64,000 nucleotides of DNA from an uncultured Steroidobacter sp. (lineage in GTDB: Bacteria > Pseudomonadota > Gammaproteobacteria > Steroidobacterales > Steroidobacteraceae). Both the position numbers and the translations under genes were made by a program. The DNA lies in NCBI GenBank assembly GCA_937864115.1, contig CALMII010000004.1:124001-188000 (forward strand). The letters run 5' to 3'. The notes below the pieces were generated by a model. It was not told the origin of the DNA and did no database searches. It was given only the letters and a program-made list of their open reading frames with translations. This document shows positions 52,860-61,481 of the stretch, piece after piece; position 1 is the first letter of the stretch, and every line of letters begins with the position of its first letter.

Positions 52860-53114
52860 ATGGCCGCCGATCCTGATAAGCGCAAGTACTTTGACCTGGC
52901 TCAGCTCGTGAAACGAAAGGCGAAGGCCGACGGCGTGATCGTCATTATCCTTAAAGGTGAGGAGAGTCGGATCGCGCCGGACCTGCCGCCGGGCATGCTG
53001 CCGTATCTGCCTGAGATCCTACAGAACTGCGCCAGCCAGAGTGCAACATGGCTGGCGCAGCTCGCGGAAGAAGTACGGCCGGAGGTGGAAGCGTTGATGA
53101 AGAAACGCAACTAG
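52860..53114 (+). CDS. Small hypothetical protein
   Basis: 84 aa from the ATG at 52860 with a GGGGGA ribosome site. N-terminal KRKYFDLAQLVKRKAKADG precedes a beta strand (VIVIILKGEESRIAP) and a helical tail. No recognised family. Confidence 0.6.
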   Translation: MAADPDKRKYFDLAQLVKRKAKADGVIVIILKGEESRIAPDLPPGMLPYLPEILQNCASQSATWLAQLAEEVRPEVEALMKKRN

Positions 53115-53244
53115 GCATGTGACGAGCGTGAGGACGGTCGCAATTTATGCGTGGCTTGATGCAACGACGAGTGAAATGTGGAGCCGAGCGGAGTCATGAT
53201 GCGACCAATCGGACAACCTTGCGACTTGTCCCGAGTGCGGAAAC

Positions 53245-53565
53245 GTGAGCATGACCAGCGTAGAAGGAGGAGACAGCGCATTTGAGGTTTGCGTGCGGGC
53301 TTGCGCCTGCGATGAGAACCTCGTGGAGACATTCAACAGAATCTTCGACTGTCACCTCAAAGCGCCAATTGACCCGCTCTTGCACAGATCCGGGCGGATG
53401 CCGGATGCGGCGACAGAGGAGGGCAGGGAGCTCGCCTACTTTCTCGGCTTTGTCCACATGATGATTTGGCCGGGTATCGTGCGCGCGCGGCGCCGCCGGA
53501 CAAGGCTGAGCCGCAGGCTTGCAATCGAGGCCGCCGCCGATCTGGCATCATCGTCCGACGGTTGA
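53245..53565 (+). CDS. Small hypothetical protein, paralogue of the 47479 gene
   Basis: 106 aa. Core VRACACDENLVETFNRIFDC, then LKAPIDPLLHRSG and EEGRELAYFLGFVHMMIWPG, matches the 47479-47763 protein (ACAxDxxLVxxFN, KxPI and xFVxxxxW). The C-terminus is Arg-rich (RARRRRTRLSRRL), unlike its paralogue. GTG at 53245 or ATG at 53251 may start it. It precedes an ECF sigma gene. Confidence 0.65.
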   Translation: MSMTSVEGGDSAFEVCVRACACDENLVETFNRIFDCHLKAPIDPLLHRSGRMPDAATEEGRELAYFLGFVHMMIWPGIVRARRRRTRLSRRLAIEAAADLASSSDG

Positions 53566-53579
53566 TTTGTCACCTGCGG

Positions 53580-54194
53580 ATGCGGACTTTGGATACGTCG
53601 GCTGCGTCGACATTACAAGACATTGCGAAAACGACAGAGGAGCCGAACGCAGGCTCCCCGAATACGCTGTCGGCCATGCTGCCGGCCGTCTATTGCGAAT
53701 TGCGTCGCCTCGGCCGCACGCTCCTTCGAACGGAGCGCGGCGGACATACACTGCAGCCTACCGCAATCGTCAATGAGGCATATCTGCGCCTCGCCGGCGT
53801 AGACATCGAGATTCACGATCGCAAACATTGTTACCTCCTGCTTGCACAAGCGATGCGCCGAGTGCTGATCGATCACGCACGCGGCAAGCATCGTGAGAAG
53901 CGCGAGCGCCCGGCCACAGGGGATCTCGAGAATGCGATCGCGAGCGGTCTTATGGGAGCGCACACGATCGATGTCATTGATATCGACGCCGCGCTCCAAG
54001 CGCTCGGAGCGCACAGTGTTGAAGCCTCGGAAATGGTGCAGCTACGGTACTTCTTCGGCGTGGAAGACCCCGAGCTCGCCGCACTCTTCAACATTTCAGA
54101 GGCGAGCGTGACTCGGACACTGCGCTTTGCGAAGGCGTGGTTGAACACGTACCTGAGCGCGCACGCCGCTCCGCAAGCGAGCGCATCGATATAG
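53580..54194 (+). CDS. ECF-type RNA polymerase sigma factor
   Basis: 204 aa from the ATG at 53580. Region 2 shows LRRLGRTLLRTERGGHTLQP, IVNEAYLRLAG and LLAQAMRRVLIDHARGKHRE, the pattern of the TIGR02999-type ECF group. Region 4 is VQLRYFFGVEDPELAALFNI, then EASVTRTLRFAKAWL. It redirects RNA polymerase to specific promoters. No anti-sigma factor is recognisable next to it. Targets unknown. Confidence 0.85.
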   Translation: MRTLDTSAASTLQDIAKTTEEPNAGSPNTLSAMLPAVYCELRRLGRTLLRTERGGHTLQPTAIVNEAYLRLAGVDIEIHDRKHCYLLLAQAMRRVLIDHARGKHREKRERPATGDLENAIASGLMGAHTIDVIDIDAALQALGAHSVEASEMVQLRYFFGVEDPELAALFNISEASVTRTLRFAKAWLNTYLSAHAAPQASASI

Positions 54195-54211
54195 AGTAGC
54201 GATCCGTAGAC

Positions 54212-54415
54212 TCATCGACGGCGTGAGCTGTGCTCACTCTCTTGTCGGCTTCCATTGCGCCCGTAGAGTTCCTTTCGATGCACGGTCTCTCCATTGGGCG
54301 CATCAATTCCGACACGAGGCTGTGTGTCTTTGACGTCCAGAACGGTGACGTCAGTTTCATCGTAAGCGTCTACAGCGGGCTCTTCCGGCAACTCTTGTGC
54401 GGCCGTCAGCTGCAA
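54212..54415 (-). pseudogene. Degenerate csrA-like gene (copy 3)
   Basis: On the minus strand the frame contains DVTVLDVKDTQPRVGIDAPN, then GETVHRKELYGRNG. This aligns to the middle and end of CsrA ([20 protein letters not shown], then [12 protein letters not shown]). The expected start MLILTRRV is replaced by a barely similar LQLTAAQEL stretch, and key RNA-contact Arg/Leu residues are lost. It is either a decayed csrA or a strongly diverged variant. Confidence 0.6.
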
Positions 54416-54427
54416 GCTTGGAGGCCG

Positions 54428-54871
54428 TCACTTCCTCGGGGACCGCTGCTTCGTGTGGAACATATAGCTGTCCATCTTTAACCCGTTTGAGGTTGGGATC
54501 AGGCCCCGATCAACCGCAGGTGACATTTGATCCGACGGGTCAATATCAAATTTCGACACGAGCCTGAGCGGCGCACCATTGGAGCCGACCTCTATGACCA
54601 TCTCGAACAATGCTTCCGGCTCCTGCCCCTGGTTCTGGCGAACTACCTGGATTCCGCAGAGCTTCGCCGAAATGTCGTTTGTGTGGCCGAAATGCTGAAC
54701 GATGACGTAGACCTCCTGCATGTCTTTCATCGGTGTCGATTGCTGTTGATTCTCGGGCGTGTCCGTGATGACTGCCGCCATTATCCCACTTGGTCGGACC
54801 TGCACGCTCCATTTGCTCTCCGGCATGTACGTCTGGTCCGCCGGCGTAACCAGTTTCGTAAAGATCCCCAT
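54428..54871 (-). CDS. Hypothetical protein
   Basis: 147 aa from the ATG at 54871 (GGAGG upstream). Beta-rich: KWSVQVRPSGIMAAVI, QEVYVIVQHFGHTNDISAKL, LRLVSKFDIDPSDQM. No signal peptide or recognised motif. The degenerate csrA lies downstream. Confidence 0.6.
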   Translation of the reverse strand: MGIFTKLVTPADQTYMPESKWSVQVRPSGIMAAVITDTPENQQQSTPMKDMQEVYVIVQHFGHTNDISAKLCGIQVVRQNQGQEPEALFEMVIEVGSNGAPLRLVSKFDIDPSDQMSPAVDRGLIPTSNGLKMDSYMFHTKQRSPRK

Positions 54872-55009
54872 CACTCCTGCCTCCAAGATTGACTCGCGCT
54901 TTGCGCAAAAACAGCCCGTTGTGCCTCTAAGATCGATTCAGAGTTTCATCTTCTAACCATAGCGTTTCCACAGTGCCTCTGACGGAGAGTGCGACGGCTG
55001 TATCGTTAC

Positions 55010-55684
55010 TCAATGCGGTTGCCCCGGAACGAGATCGACAACAACTCGACATTTCGGGAACGTGCTGCAGCCCCAGAATGATTTTCCTTTCGATGCACCG
55101 CTCGTCGCCGTGCGCGCGACCATCGGCGCGCCACACTTGGGACACGCCTGCGCATAGAGCGGGGGAGGAACCGAGCTTGTAGGTACTTGCGTTTGTGCGT
55201 CAGTCGTCAGAAGCGCGCGAATCTCTGCGACGGAGTAGCTGTGCTTGGCTGGAATACGCACCAACGGTAACCCGATGCTCGCGCAGACGGAAGTCAAGAA
55301 TTTATCCCGGTCGCGACGCGAGGCCTGTGCGTGCGTGCCGTCATCAAGTTCTATCGCGCACTTGATCTCAAGCGTGCTTGGATCGCATAGCACGAAGTCT
55401 AGATGTTTGGCCTGAATGCGATTGAGCGCGCTTTGCCGCACCCGCGCCGACACGCCCCGCTTCACATCTGCGACGTCACTCAACCGCACTTGTCCAAAGA
55501 CCCGATAGTCGGTTCCGACCGCTTGATCCAGGACGCCAAGGAATGAGCGTTCTGCCGCCGTAAACAACGTTGCGCGCAGCACATACGAATCTGTTGCAGT
55601 CGCCGGCGTTTGCTTGCGCACGGCGGCGGCTGCAATGCCGACCAAGACTAGGACGACGATTCCGAGTACGAGCTCCCAAGACAT
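55010..55684 (-). CDS. DUF2726 protein with a topoisomerase-type zinc finger
   Basis: 224 aa from the ATG at 55684. One membrane helix (VLGIVVLVLVGIAAAAV) is followed by a DUF2726/PD-(D/E)XK-like core (LDFVLCDPSTLEIKCAIELD, then DKFLTSVCASIGLPLVRIP). The C-terminal zinc ribbon (CPKCGAPMV, then FWGCSTFPKCR) is of the topoisomerase C4 type. DUF2726 proteins are common in mobile elements; nuclease activity is suspected but unproven. It lies 14 bp after the RES gene. Confidence 0.8.
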   Translation of the reverse strand: MSWELVLGIVVLVLVGIAAAAVRKQTPATATDSYVLRATLFTAAERSFLGVLDQAVGTDYRVFGQVRLSDVADVKRGVSARVRQSALNRIQAKHLDFVLCDPSTLEIKCAIELDDGTHAQASRRDRDKFLTSVCASIGLPLVRIPAKHSYSVAEIRALLTTDAQTQVPTSSVPPPLYAQACPKCGAPMVARTATSGASKGKSFWGCSTFPKCRVVVDLVPGQPH

Positions 55685-55698
55685 CGCGGTTGAACTCC

Positions 55699-56349
55699 TC
55701 AACTGCTGATGAGCAAGATGCCGGCGCGCTTCGCGTAGCCGCGCAAGTCATCAAGGAGCGCGAGATCCGTCGCAAAAGAACGTGCCGGTCCTGCGGGTGC
55801 CAAGTCACTCTCATCGATGCGATCGCCGAAGAATACGAACGCTAGATCCGGATCACAGCGATGCGAGGTCCACACCAGTCCTTCCACTTGGGAGTAATCG
55901 CGATGGATGGCTTCGGCCCAACGTGCAGTCATGAAGTAGCCATCTGCATCGGTATGCACCAGTTGCTCGCGTGTGATACCCCAAAGCGCAAGATCTGGCC
56001 GGAAGAGCTTTGCCACCCTGAGCGGGCGCGTCGGCACGACAGTCCCGTACATCAAATCCGTCAGCTTGTTGAGAGGAAAGTTGCGCAATGGGCCCTCGAG
56101 CGGGACATCATGGAACAACCGTTCGTGGTAGGCGCACTCTTGAGAACTTCCGGCGTACAGCGTTGGAATGACTTCGCCTTTCGCCGTATTGATTGGCGCG
56201 AACCGGGTTAGGTCTCCTTTGCCCGGATTGAAGGTGTTCGCCGCAAATTTCTTGTTCCAGATTCGATGCAGCGGCACGCTGGCATCGAGGATATCGATGT
56301 TCGGCGCCGGCTCGAGTTTCGAGGGCGGGGAGGGGACCCTGATTATCAT
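55699..56349 (-). CDS. RES-domain toxin of a type II toxin-antitoxin pair
   Basis: 216 aa with the RES fold: LHRIWNKKFAANTFNPGKGDLTRF in two blocks, TLYAGSSQECAYHERLF and the late EGLVWTSHRCDPDLAFVFFG. RES toxins consume NAD+. It lies 33 bp after the Xre/MbcA-type antitoxin gene, as in RES-Xre pairs. Confidence 0.88.
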   Translation of the reverse strand: MIIRVPSPPSKLEPAPNIDILDASVPLHRIWNKKFAANTFNPGKGDLTRFAPINTAKGEVIPTLYAGSSQECAYHERLFHDVPLEGPLRNFPLNKLTDLMYGTVVPTRPLRVAKLFRPDLALWGITREQLVHTDADGYFMTARWAEAIHRDYSQVEGLVWTSHRCDPDLAFVFFGDRIDESDLAPAGPARSFATDLALLDDLRGYAKRAGILLISS

Positions 56350-56381
56350 TCGCGCTTCCTGCAGTGTGTGTGTTCGCTCGA

Positions 56382-57080
56382 TCAGTACTCTTGAGTAGCG
56401 ACAGCGTGTTTAGCCGCCTCAACTACCCGATCGGGATCACTCTGCAGCAAGTCCTTGGGGGCTGCTCCGCCTAGCCACCCATTGGCACCCACGAACCAAA
56501 AGGCGTTCTGCCAATCCGTGCGCGTGGGATCGGTGCGCAGTATCTCCAGCACCTTGCCGATGATCGGCAGGGGCTGTCCGTCGTCACCGAATTGGAATGC
56601 GGGGTAGTAGTCAATTCCGCCGCGATTAACGGAAAAGATCTTGCCGGCGGTCCGCCACCGCCAGGCCGTCTGCGCCGCGTTTCGCAAGCTGTAGCCGGCG
56701 CGCTCGGCCACTTGCTTGCTGTCCAACACTGGCACCTGCGAGAACCATTCTTGGCGCGCTCGCGCGTCATCACCGGCGAGCTTGAGCAGCGCATCGGCCT
56801 CAGGATCCTCGGGTGCGAAGGCGCGCATGATGGAGCGCACACGCGCTTCGAAATTTTCTTCCCGCGCGAGGCTCGTGAGATCGACGAGCTGCGTCGCGAC
56901 GCGCTTCAATGCTTCCGCTTGATAGGTGCTCAATTCGGAGAAGGTAAGCGCCAGGTCCACCGCTGGCCCATGGTGATGCTCTTTGATCTGGACAGGCGCG
57001 GTGGGGCGCTTCGATTGGGCGAAGAGCCGATGCAGGAGGCTTGGCGCGCGCTCAAGCTCGTCTCGGTGATCTGTTTCCAT
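56382..57080 (-). CDS. Xre/MbcA/ParS-type antitoxin of the RES pair
   Basis: 232 aa from the ATG at 57080; the frame is open to 57146 but that includes the operator. It is longer than a minimal MbcA antitoxin. The C-terminal block (PIIGKVLEILRTDPTRTDWQ, then WLGGAAPKDLLQSDPDRVVE) is the RES-toxin-binding domain. The middle holds an HTH-like region (SKQVAERAGYSLRNAAQTAW). It should neutralise the RES toxin and repress the operon through the palindrome at 57098-57133. Confidence 0.8.
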   Translation of the reverse strand: METDHRDELERAPSLLHRLFAQSKRPTAPVQIKEHHHGPAVDLALTFSELSTYQAEALKRVATQLVDLTSLAREENFEARVRSIMRAFAPEDPEADALLKLAGDDARARQEWFSQVPVLDSKQVAERAGYSLRNAAQTAWRWRTAGKIFSVNRGGIDYYPAFQFGDDGQPLPIIGKVLEILRTDPTRTDWQNAFWFVGANGWLGGAAPKDLLQSDPDRVVEAAKHAVATQEY

Positions 57081-57097
57081 AACGGTGCGCCTCAGTG

Positions 57098-57133
57098 ATA
57101 TTGGAGAGAATACTAACACACTCTCCGCAATAT
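57098..57133. promoter_or_regulatory. Operator palindrome upstream of the antitoxin gene
   Basis: Left arm ATATTGGAGAG (57098-57108) mirrors CTCTCCGCAATAT (57121-57133) with one 2-base insertion. The spacer reads TTAGTATT on the minus strand, a plausible -10 region, so bound antitoxin would block the promoter. It ends 18 bp from the likely start codon. Confidence 0.6.
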
Positions 57134-57314
57134 GCTGCATGGTCAATGTACTGTTGAGGCAGGCGGGGTTGACTGGTATCGTGGCGAATTACTAGTCGAT
57201 CGCAGCGCTTTTTAGATCAAACACTTACGATAAGGGTCGACTAACCCCTGAATATTTTGCCCACGGACGGCGTCGCCGGCCGTGGGCGGCACACGCATCG
57301 GGAACGACTATTCA

Positions 57315-60300
57315 ATGAAGGCACCTCGCTGGCAAACCATAGCCGACTCCGAGTACCCCTGGGAAAGGGAAGCGATCGAGTGGCTGATGGAGAGGCTGCC
57401 GGACGGCGAGCCTTGGCATGCCTGGTCAAATTTCGAGTTCATCGACGATGAGGGCAAGGTCAACGAGGTTGATGTTCTTGTGCTCGCGCCGGCTGGACTC
57501 TTCCTGGTCGAGATCAAGAGCAGACCAGGGATCTTGCGTGGCGATGCGCACACCTGGACATGGACTAACGATGGGCGCGAGTACTCCTACGACAGTCCCG
57601 TCTATCTCGCAAATCGAAAAGCGAAACGCTTGGCGAGCCTGCTGCGCAAGCAGCCATCGTTCCTGAAGGCGCGGGAGCGAATGCCGTGGGTTGAGCCCGC
57701 GATTTTTCTCTCCGCGAAAGAGCTGAAATGCCACCTCGACGGCCCAGCACGCGCTAAGACCTATCTCCGCGGGCGACCGCAGCACCCAGAAGATGACGGC
57801 ATCGTTGCCGCTCTACATGCGATTTCGAATACCGGCGCACTCACCACGCAACGCGTGGACGCAAAGCAGGCAAAGGCGATTGTTCGTGCCATGGCCGAAG
57901 CCGGGATCCGGCCTTCGGCAAGGCATCGTCAAGTGGGTGACTACCGCCTTGGCTCGCTGCTGGCCGAAGGCGTGAACTATCAGGATTGGTCGGCGAAGCA
58001 CGTATCGGTCGAGACCAAACGGCGGATTCGGATCTACAGCTACAGCAAGGCGAGCACACCGGAAGCGCGTCAATCGCTCGCTCGACAGGCCAAGCGCGAG
58101 TTTCAGATTCTCGAAGGCATCGATCACCCCGGCATCCTGAAAGTCCTCGACTACAAGGACACGGAGCTCGGTCCGGCGCTCGTTTTCGAACCTGAAAACG
58201 GCGCGACTCGTCTCGATCATTTCCTTCAGCGCAAGCACGCCGAACTCGACATCGGGCAGCGGCTCCAGATTCTTCGCGACCTCGCGGACACGTTACGGTA
58301 TGCGCACACGAAGCGTTTGTATCACCGCGCCTTGAGCCCGGCGTGTGTGCTCGTGCGCGAGACGAGCGATGTGAATCGTCCTTTGCGGCTGCAGATCGTG
58401 AATTGGCAGACGGGCGCACGCGACTCTACAGGATCGAATGCGACGCTGCACACCGTCGGCACTCAGCATGTCGAGGACTACGTCGAGGATCCTTCGCGCG
58501 TTTACCTGGCTCCTGAAGCCCTGCAGGTCGCACCCGCTGGGATGCTGCTCGACGTTTTCGCCTTGGGCGCCATCGCGCACTTCGTCCTGTCAAGCAAACC
58601 GCCGGCCACCGACACGATCGAACTGATGGACAAGCTGCGCCGCGGGCCGGGTCTGCGCTTGTCGGATGCGCTCGACGGTGCAGCCAAGCATCTGCAGGAC
58701 CTGGTCAGCCTGAGCACACATCCAGATGTGAGCGCACGCATCGGCTCCATGGAGGAGTTCAGCGAATACCTTGAGCTGGCCGAAGACGAGCTCACGGCGC
58801 CAGAACCGGAGCAGTGGGTTGACCCGAGTGTGGCCAAGCCGGGCGATCGCATCGAGGGCGGCTTCACGTCCATAAAATGGCTCGGCCGTGGCTCATCGGC
58901 AGACGTCGTGCTCGTCAAACGCGACGCCAACGATCAGGAGCTGGTGCTCAAGGTGGCGACGGATCCTCGCTACAACGATCGCCTCGTCGATGAAGCGGAC
59001 ACGCTCAGCAAGCTCACGCATCAGAACATTGTGAAGTATGTCGATACCGTCGAGGTCAACGGACGTCGCGCCATTCTGATGCACAAGGCGGGCGAGACTT
59101 CACTAGCGCGCGACCTACGTGAAAAAGGCAAACCGTCGCTCGACATGTTGAGGCGCTTTGGCGATGAGCTTCTCACCGTCCTCAACTATCTCGAGGAACA
59201 CGGTGTTGCCCACCGCGATATCAAGCCGGACAACATCGGCATCGCCGCGATCGGCGGCACCGGCAAGAAGCAGCTTGTGCTCTTCGATTTCTCACTGTCG
59301 CGGACTTCGCCCGACAACATCCAAGCGGGCACGGCGGGTTATCTCGATCCATTTCTGCGAATCCGCAAGCTGCCGCGATGGGATCTTTACGCTGAGCGTT
59401 ACGCAGCCACCGTCACGCTCTATGAAATGGCGACGGGGGCGTTGCCCGTCTGGGGCGACAGCAACTCGGCGCCAGACATGCTCGACTGCGAGGTCACGCT
59501 GAACACAGATGCTTTCGATCCCAATTTGCGAGACGAGCTCACGGCTTTCTTCGCGAAGGCGTTTCGCCGAGATATTCGCGAGCGCTTCGACAACGCTGAG
59601 GAGATGTTGCGGCACTGGCGGCGCGTTTTTGATACCGCGCGCCGTCCTGATACGACCCCGGATGTGTTCGATGCCGTCGCGCGCCTGGCAACTGCGAGCT
59701 CGACCATCAGCGAGCTTGGATACAGCGTAGAGGCCCAGAGCGTTCTCGAGCGCATGGGTGTCCACAACGTGCGTGAGTTGTTGGCAGTGGAACGCATAAA
59801 ATTCCGCTACCTGTACCTGAAAGGTGTGAGCGACAAGGTTCGCAAGGAGATTCGGCTCACAGCCAAACGACTCGCGCAGATGCGCCCGGATTTGATTCCG
59901 GGGCGGCCCACGATCACAGGTGACGAAGAAGCGGGCGCTGCGCAGAGTCTCGATGAATTGGCTGCTCAACTTCTACCGAAGCGACCCGCCGGCGACGATC
60001 GCACTGACGAGCAGGCGATAGCGCTTTATCTGGGCCTCGATTCGCATAGCGACGCGCCCGGATGGCTCTCCCTGGGAAAAGTTGCGAGCGCCGCCGGTGT
60101 TGCGCGCTCGGCAGTCGCGGACGCGTTGGTCCGCATGCGAGAACGATGGCTGAAATCGCCCGCGCTAACGGAGTTGCGCGAAGAGATTGCTGCGCTCCTG
60201 CAGACACACGGCAACGTGATGACGGCCAATGAGTTGGCGAAAGCGCTGCTGTTAGCGAGGGGATCCATCGAACATGATGAATCGACCCGCATGCGCTTGG

Positions 60301-61481
60301 GCCTCGCGGTTGCGCGCGCCTGCATCGAGGCCGAGCAGCAGCGCGGTGAGCCGCGGTTCCAACTCTTCGAGCTGTTGCAGCCGCTGATCGCCACGAGTGC
60401 GGAGCTGGCCGAGTTCGCCAATCGACTCGGGATTGCCGCTGACCAACTCGCGCAACAGGATCCATTGCTCTCGCCGACGACGGTGATGCGCGAGCTCGAA
60501 GCGGTGCAGGCGCCGGAAGGCGTCCCGACGCTCTTGCCGCAGCGTTTGCTGAGACTCGCTGCCGCAGCCTCAAAAAATGCTGCGCTCTCCAGCCGTTCGG
60601 AAATTTATCCGGTGGGCATGTCAGCGCTCCAGGCGATTCGGCAGTCGCTCGGTGCATTGAGCGGTCCGCAACGGCTCACCGAACGAGAGCTTCACGAACG
60701 CGTACGCGGACGATTCCCAGTGTGCGCGCCATTGCCTCGTCATCCCGATCTCGATCGAGTGTTGCTGGAAGCGGGGCTCGAGCTGATTTGGCAACCGGCG
60801 AGTGGGGAGCACGAGGCGGGCTATGTGCCGCCGCACGTGCTCAGTCTCTCCGTCGGCAGTACGACGATGTATCACCGCCGTCCCACACAGACGGTGATGC
60901 CAGCGGAAGTAAGCTCTGACGTCGCCGCCGCCCGAGCGTTTGAAGAGCGCATCAGCCATTTACTCGCGCGCGGCGGCTTTCTCGCGCTCACGACCATGCC
61001 TCGACTGGCGCGTCACTTGGAGGACGAACTGACTCGGCGCTTCGACGTGCGAAGCGTGAGTTTCGATGAGTTGCTATTGGATGCCATGCTCGATCAAGCC
61101 AAAGCGCTCGGTGTGGAGATGAACGTGCTGCTCGAAGCTGATCGTTCAGCGCCCACGAGCGTGGATTGGCGCAATCTATTGCGGCTCGTGTCAAAGAGCG
61201 CCGCTGTGGTGAAGCAGATGCTGCTGCAATCCAGGCAGCCGCTGCTCATCACGGAACCCGGCCTGCTCGCTCGCTACGATCTCATGAGCATGGTGAACGA
61301 GCTTCAGGCGGCTGCCGGCCGGCCAAGCGACCCGCCGACGATTCTGCTGCTCGTCTCTATGGTTCGTCCGGACGCGCCAGCGATCGATGGTGTGGTCGTG
61401 CCAACGATCTCCGCTGCGCAATGGGCGAAGGTGCCGGAATCCTGGATCAATAACGAACATCGCTCTGCCGTGGCCTCATGA
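57315..61481 (+). CDS. pglW: PglW, BREX type 2 serine/threonine kinase with NERD domain
   Basis: 1388 aa from the ATG at 57315. Residues about 15-130 are a NERD domain (NEVDVLVLAPAGLFLVEIKS). Residues about 209-490 form a first, kinase-like domain without the catalytic residues (HRALSPACVL near 336, no DFG). Residues about 510-780 are an intact kinase (WLGRGSSADVV, VLKVA, HRDIKPDNIG near 632, DFS near 657 instead of DFG). A long helical C-terminus follows. PglW is part of the BREX-2/Pgl anti-phage system, in which methylation by PglX marks host DNA. It overlaps pglX by ATGA. Confidence 0.92.
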   Translation: MKAPRWQTIADSEYPWEREAIEWLMERLPDGEPWHAWSNFEFIDDEGKVNEVDVLVLAPAGLFLVEIKSRPGILRGDAHTWTWTNDGREYSYDSPVYLANRKAKRLASLLRKQPSFLKARERMPWVEPAIFLSAKELKCHLDGPARAKTYLRGRPQHPEDDGIVAALHAISNTGALTTQRVDAKQAKAIVRAMAEAGIRPSARHRQVGDYRLGSLLAEGVNYQDWSAKHVSVETKRRIRIYSYSKASTPEARQSLARQAKREFQILEGIDHPGILKVLDYKDTELGPALVFEPENGATRLDHFLQRKHAELDIGQRLQILRDLADTLRYAHTKRLYHRALSPACVLVRETSDVNRPLRLQIVNWQTGARDSTGSNATLHTVGTQHVEDYVEDPSRVYLAPEALQVAPAGMLLDVFALGAIAHFVLSSKPPATDTIELMDKLRRGPGLRLSDALDGAAKHLQDLVSLSTHPDVSARIGSMEEFSEYLELAEDELTAPEPEQWVDPSVAKPGDRIEGGFTSIKWLGRGSSADVVLVKRDANDQELVLKVATDPRYNDRLVDEADTLSKLTHQNIVKYVDTVEVNGRRAILMHKAGETSLARDLREKGKPSLDMLRRFGDELLTVLNYLEEHGVAHRDIKPDNIGIAAIGGTGKKQLVLFDFSLSRTSPDNIQAGTAGYLDPFLRIRKLPRWDLYAERYAATVTLYEMATGALPVWGDSNSAPDMLDCEVTLNTDAFDPNLRDELTAFFAKAFRRDIRERFDNAEEMLRHWRRVFDTARRPDTTPDVFDAVARLATASSTISELGYSVEAQSVLERMGVHNVRELLAVERIKFRYLYLKGVSDKVRKEIRLTAKRLAQMRPDLIPGRPTITGDEEAGAAQSLDELAAQLLPKRPAGDDRTDEQAIALYLGLDSHSDAPGWLSLGKVASAAGVARSAVADALVRMRERWLKSPALTELREEIAALLQTHGNVMTANELAKALLLARGSIEHDESTRMRLGLAVARACIEAEQQRGEPRFQLFELLQPLIATSAELAEFANRLGIAADQLAQQDPLLSPTTVMRELEAVQAPEGVPTLLPQRLLRLAAAASKNAALSSRSEIYPVGMSALQAIRQSLGALSGPQRLTERELHERVRGRFPVCAPLPRHPDLDRVLLEAGLELIWQPASGEHEAGYVPPHVLSLSVGSTTMYHRRPTQTVMPAEVSSDVAAARAFEERISHLLARGGFLALTTMPRLARHLEDELTRRFDVRSVSFDELLLDAMLDQAKALGVEMNVLLEADRSAPTSVDWRNLLRLVSKSAAVVKQMLLQSRQPLLITEPGLLARYDLMSMVNELQAAAGRPSDPPTILLLVSMVRPDAPAIDGVVVPTISAAQWAKVPESWINNEHRSAVAS

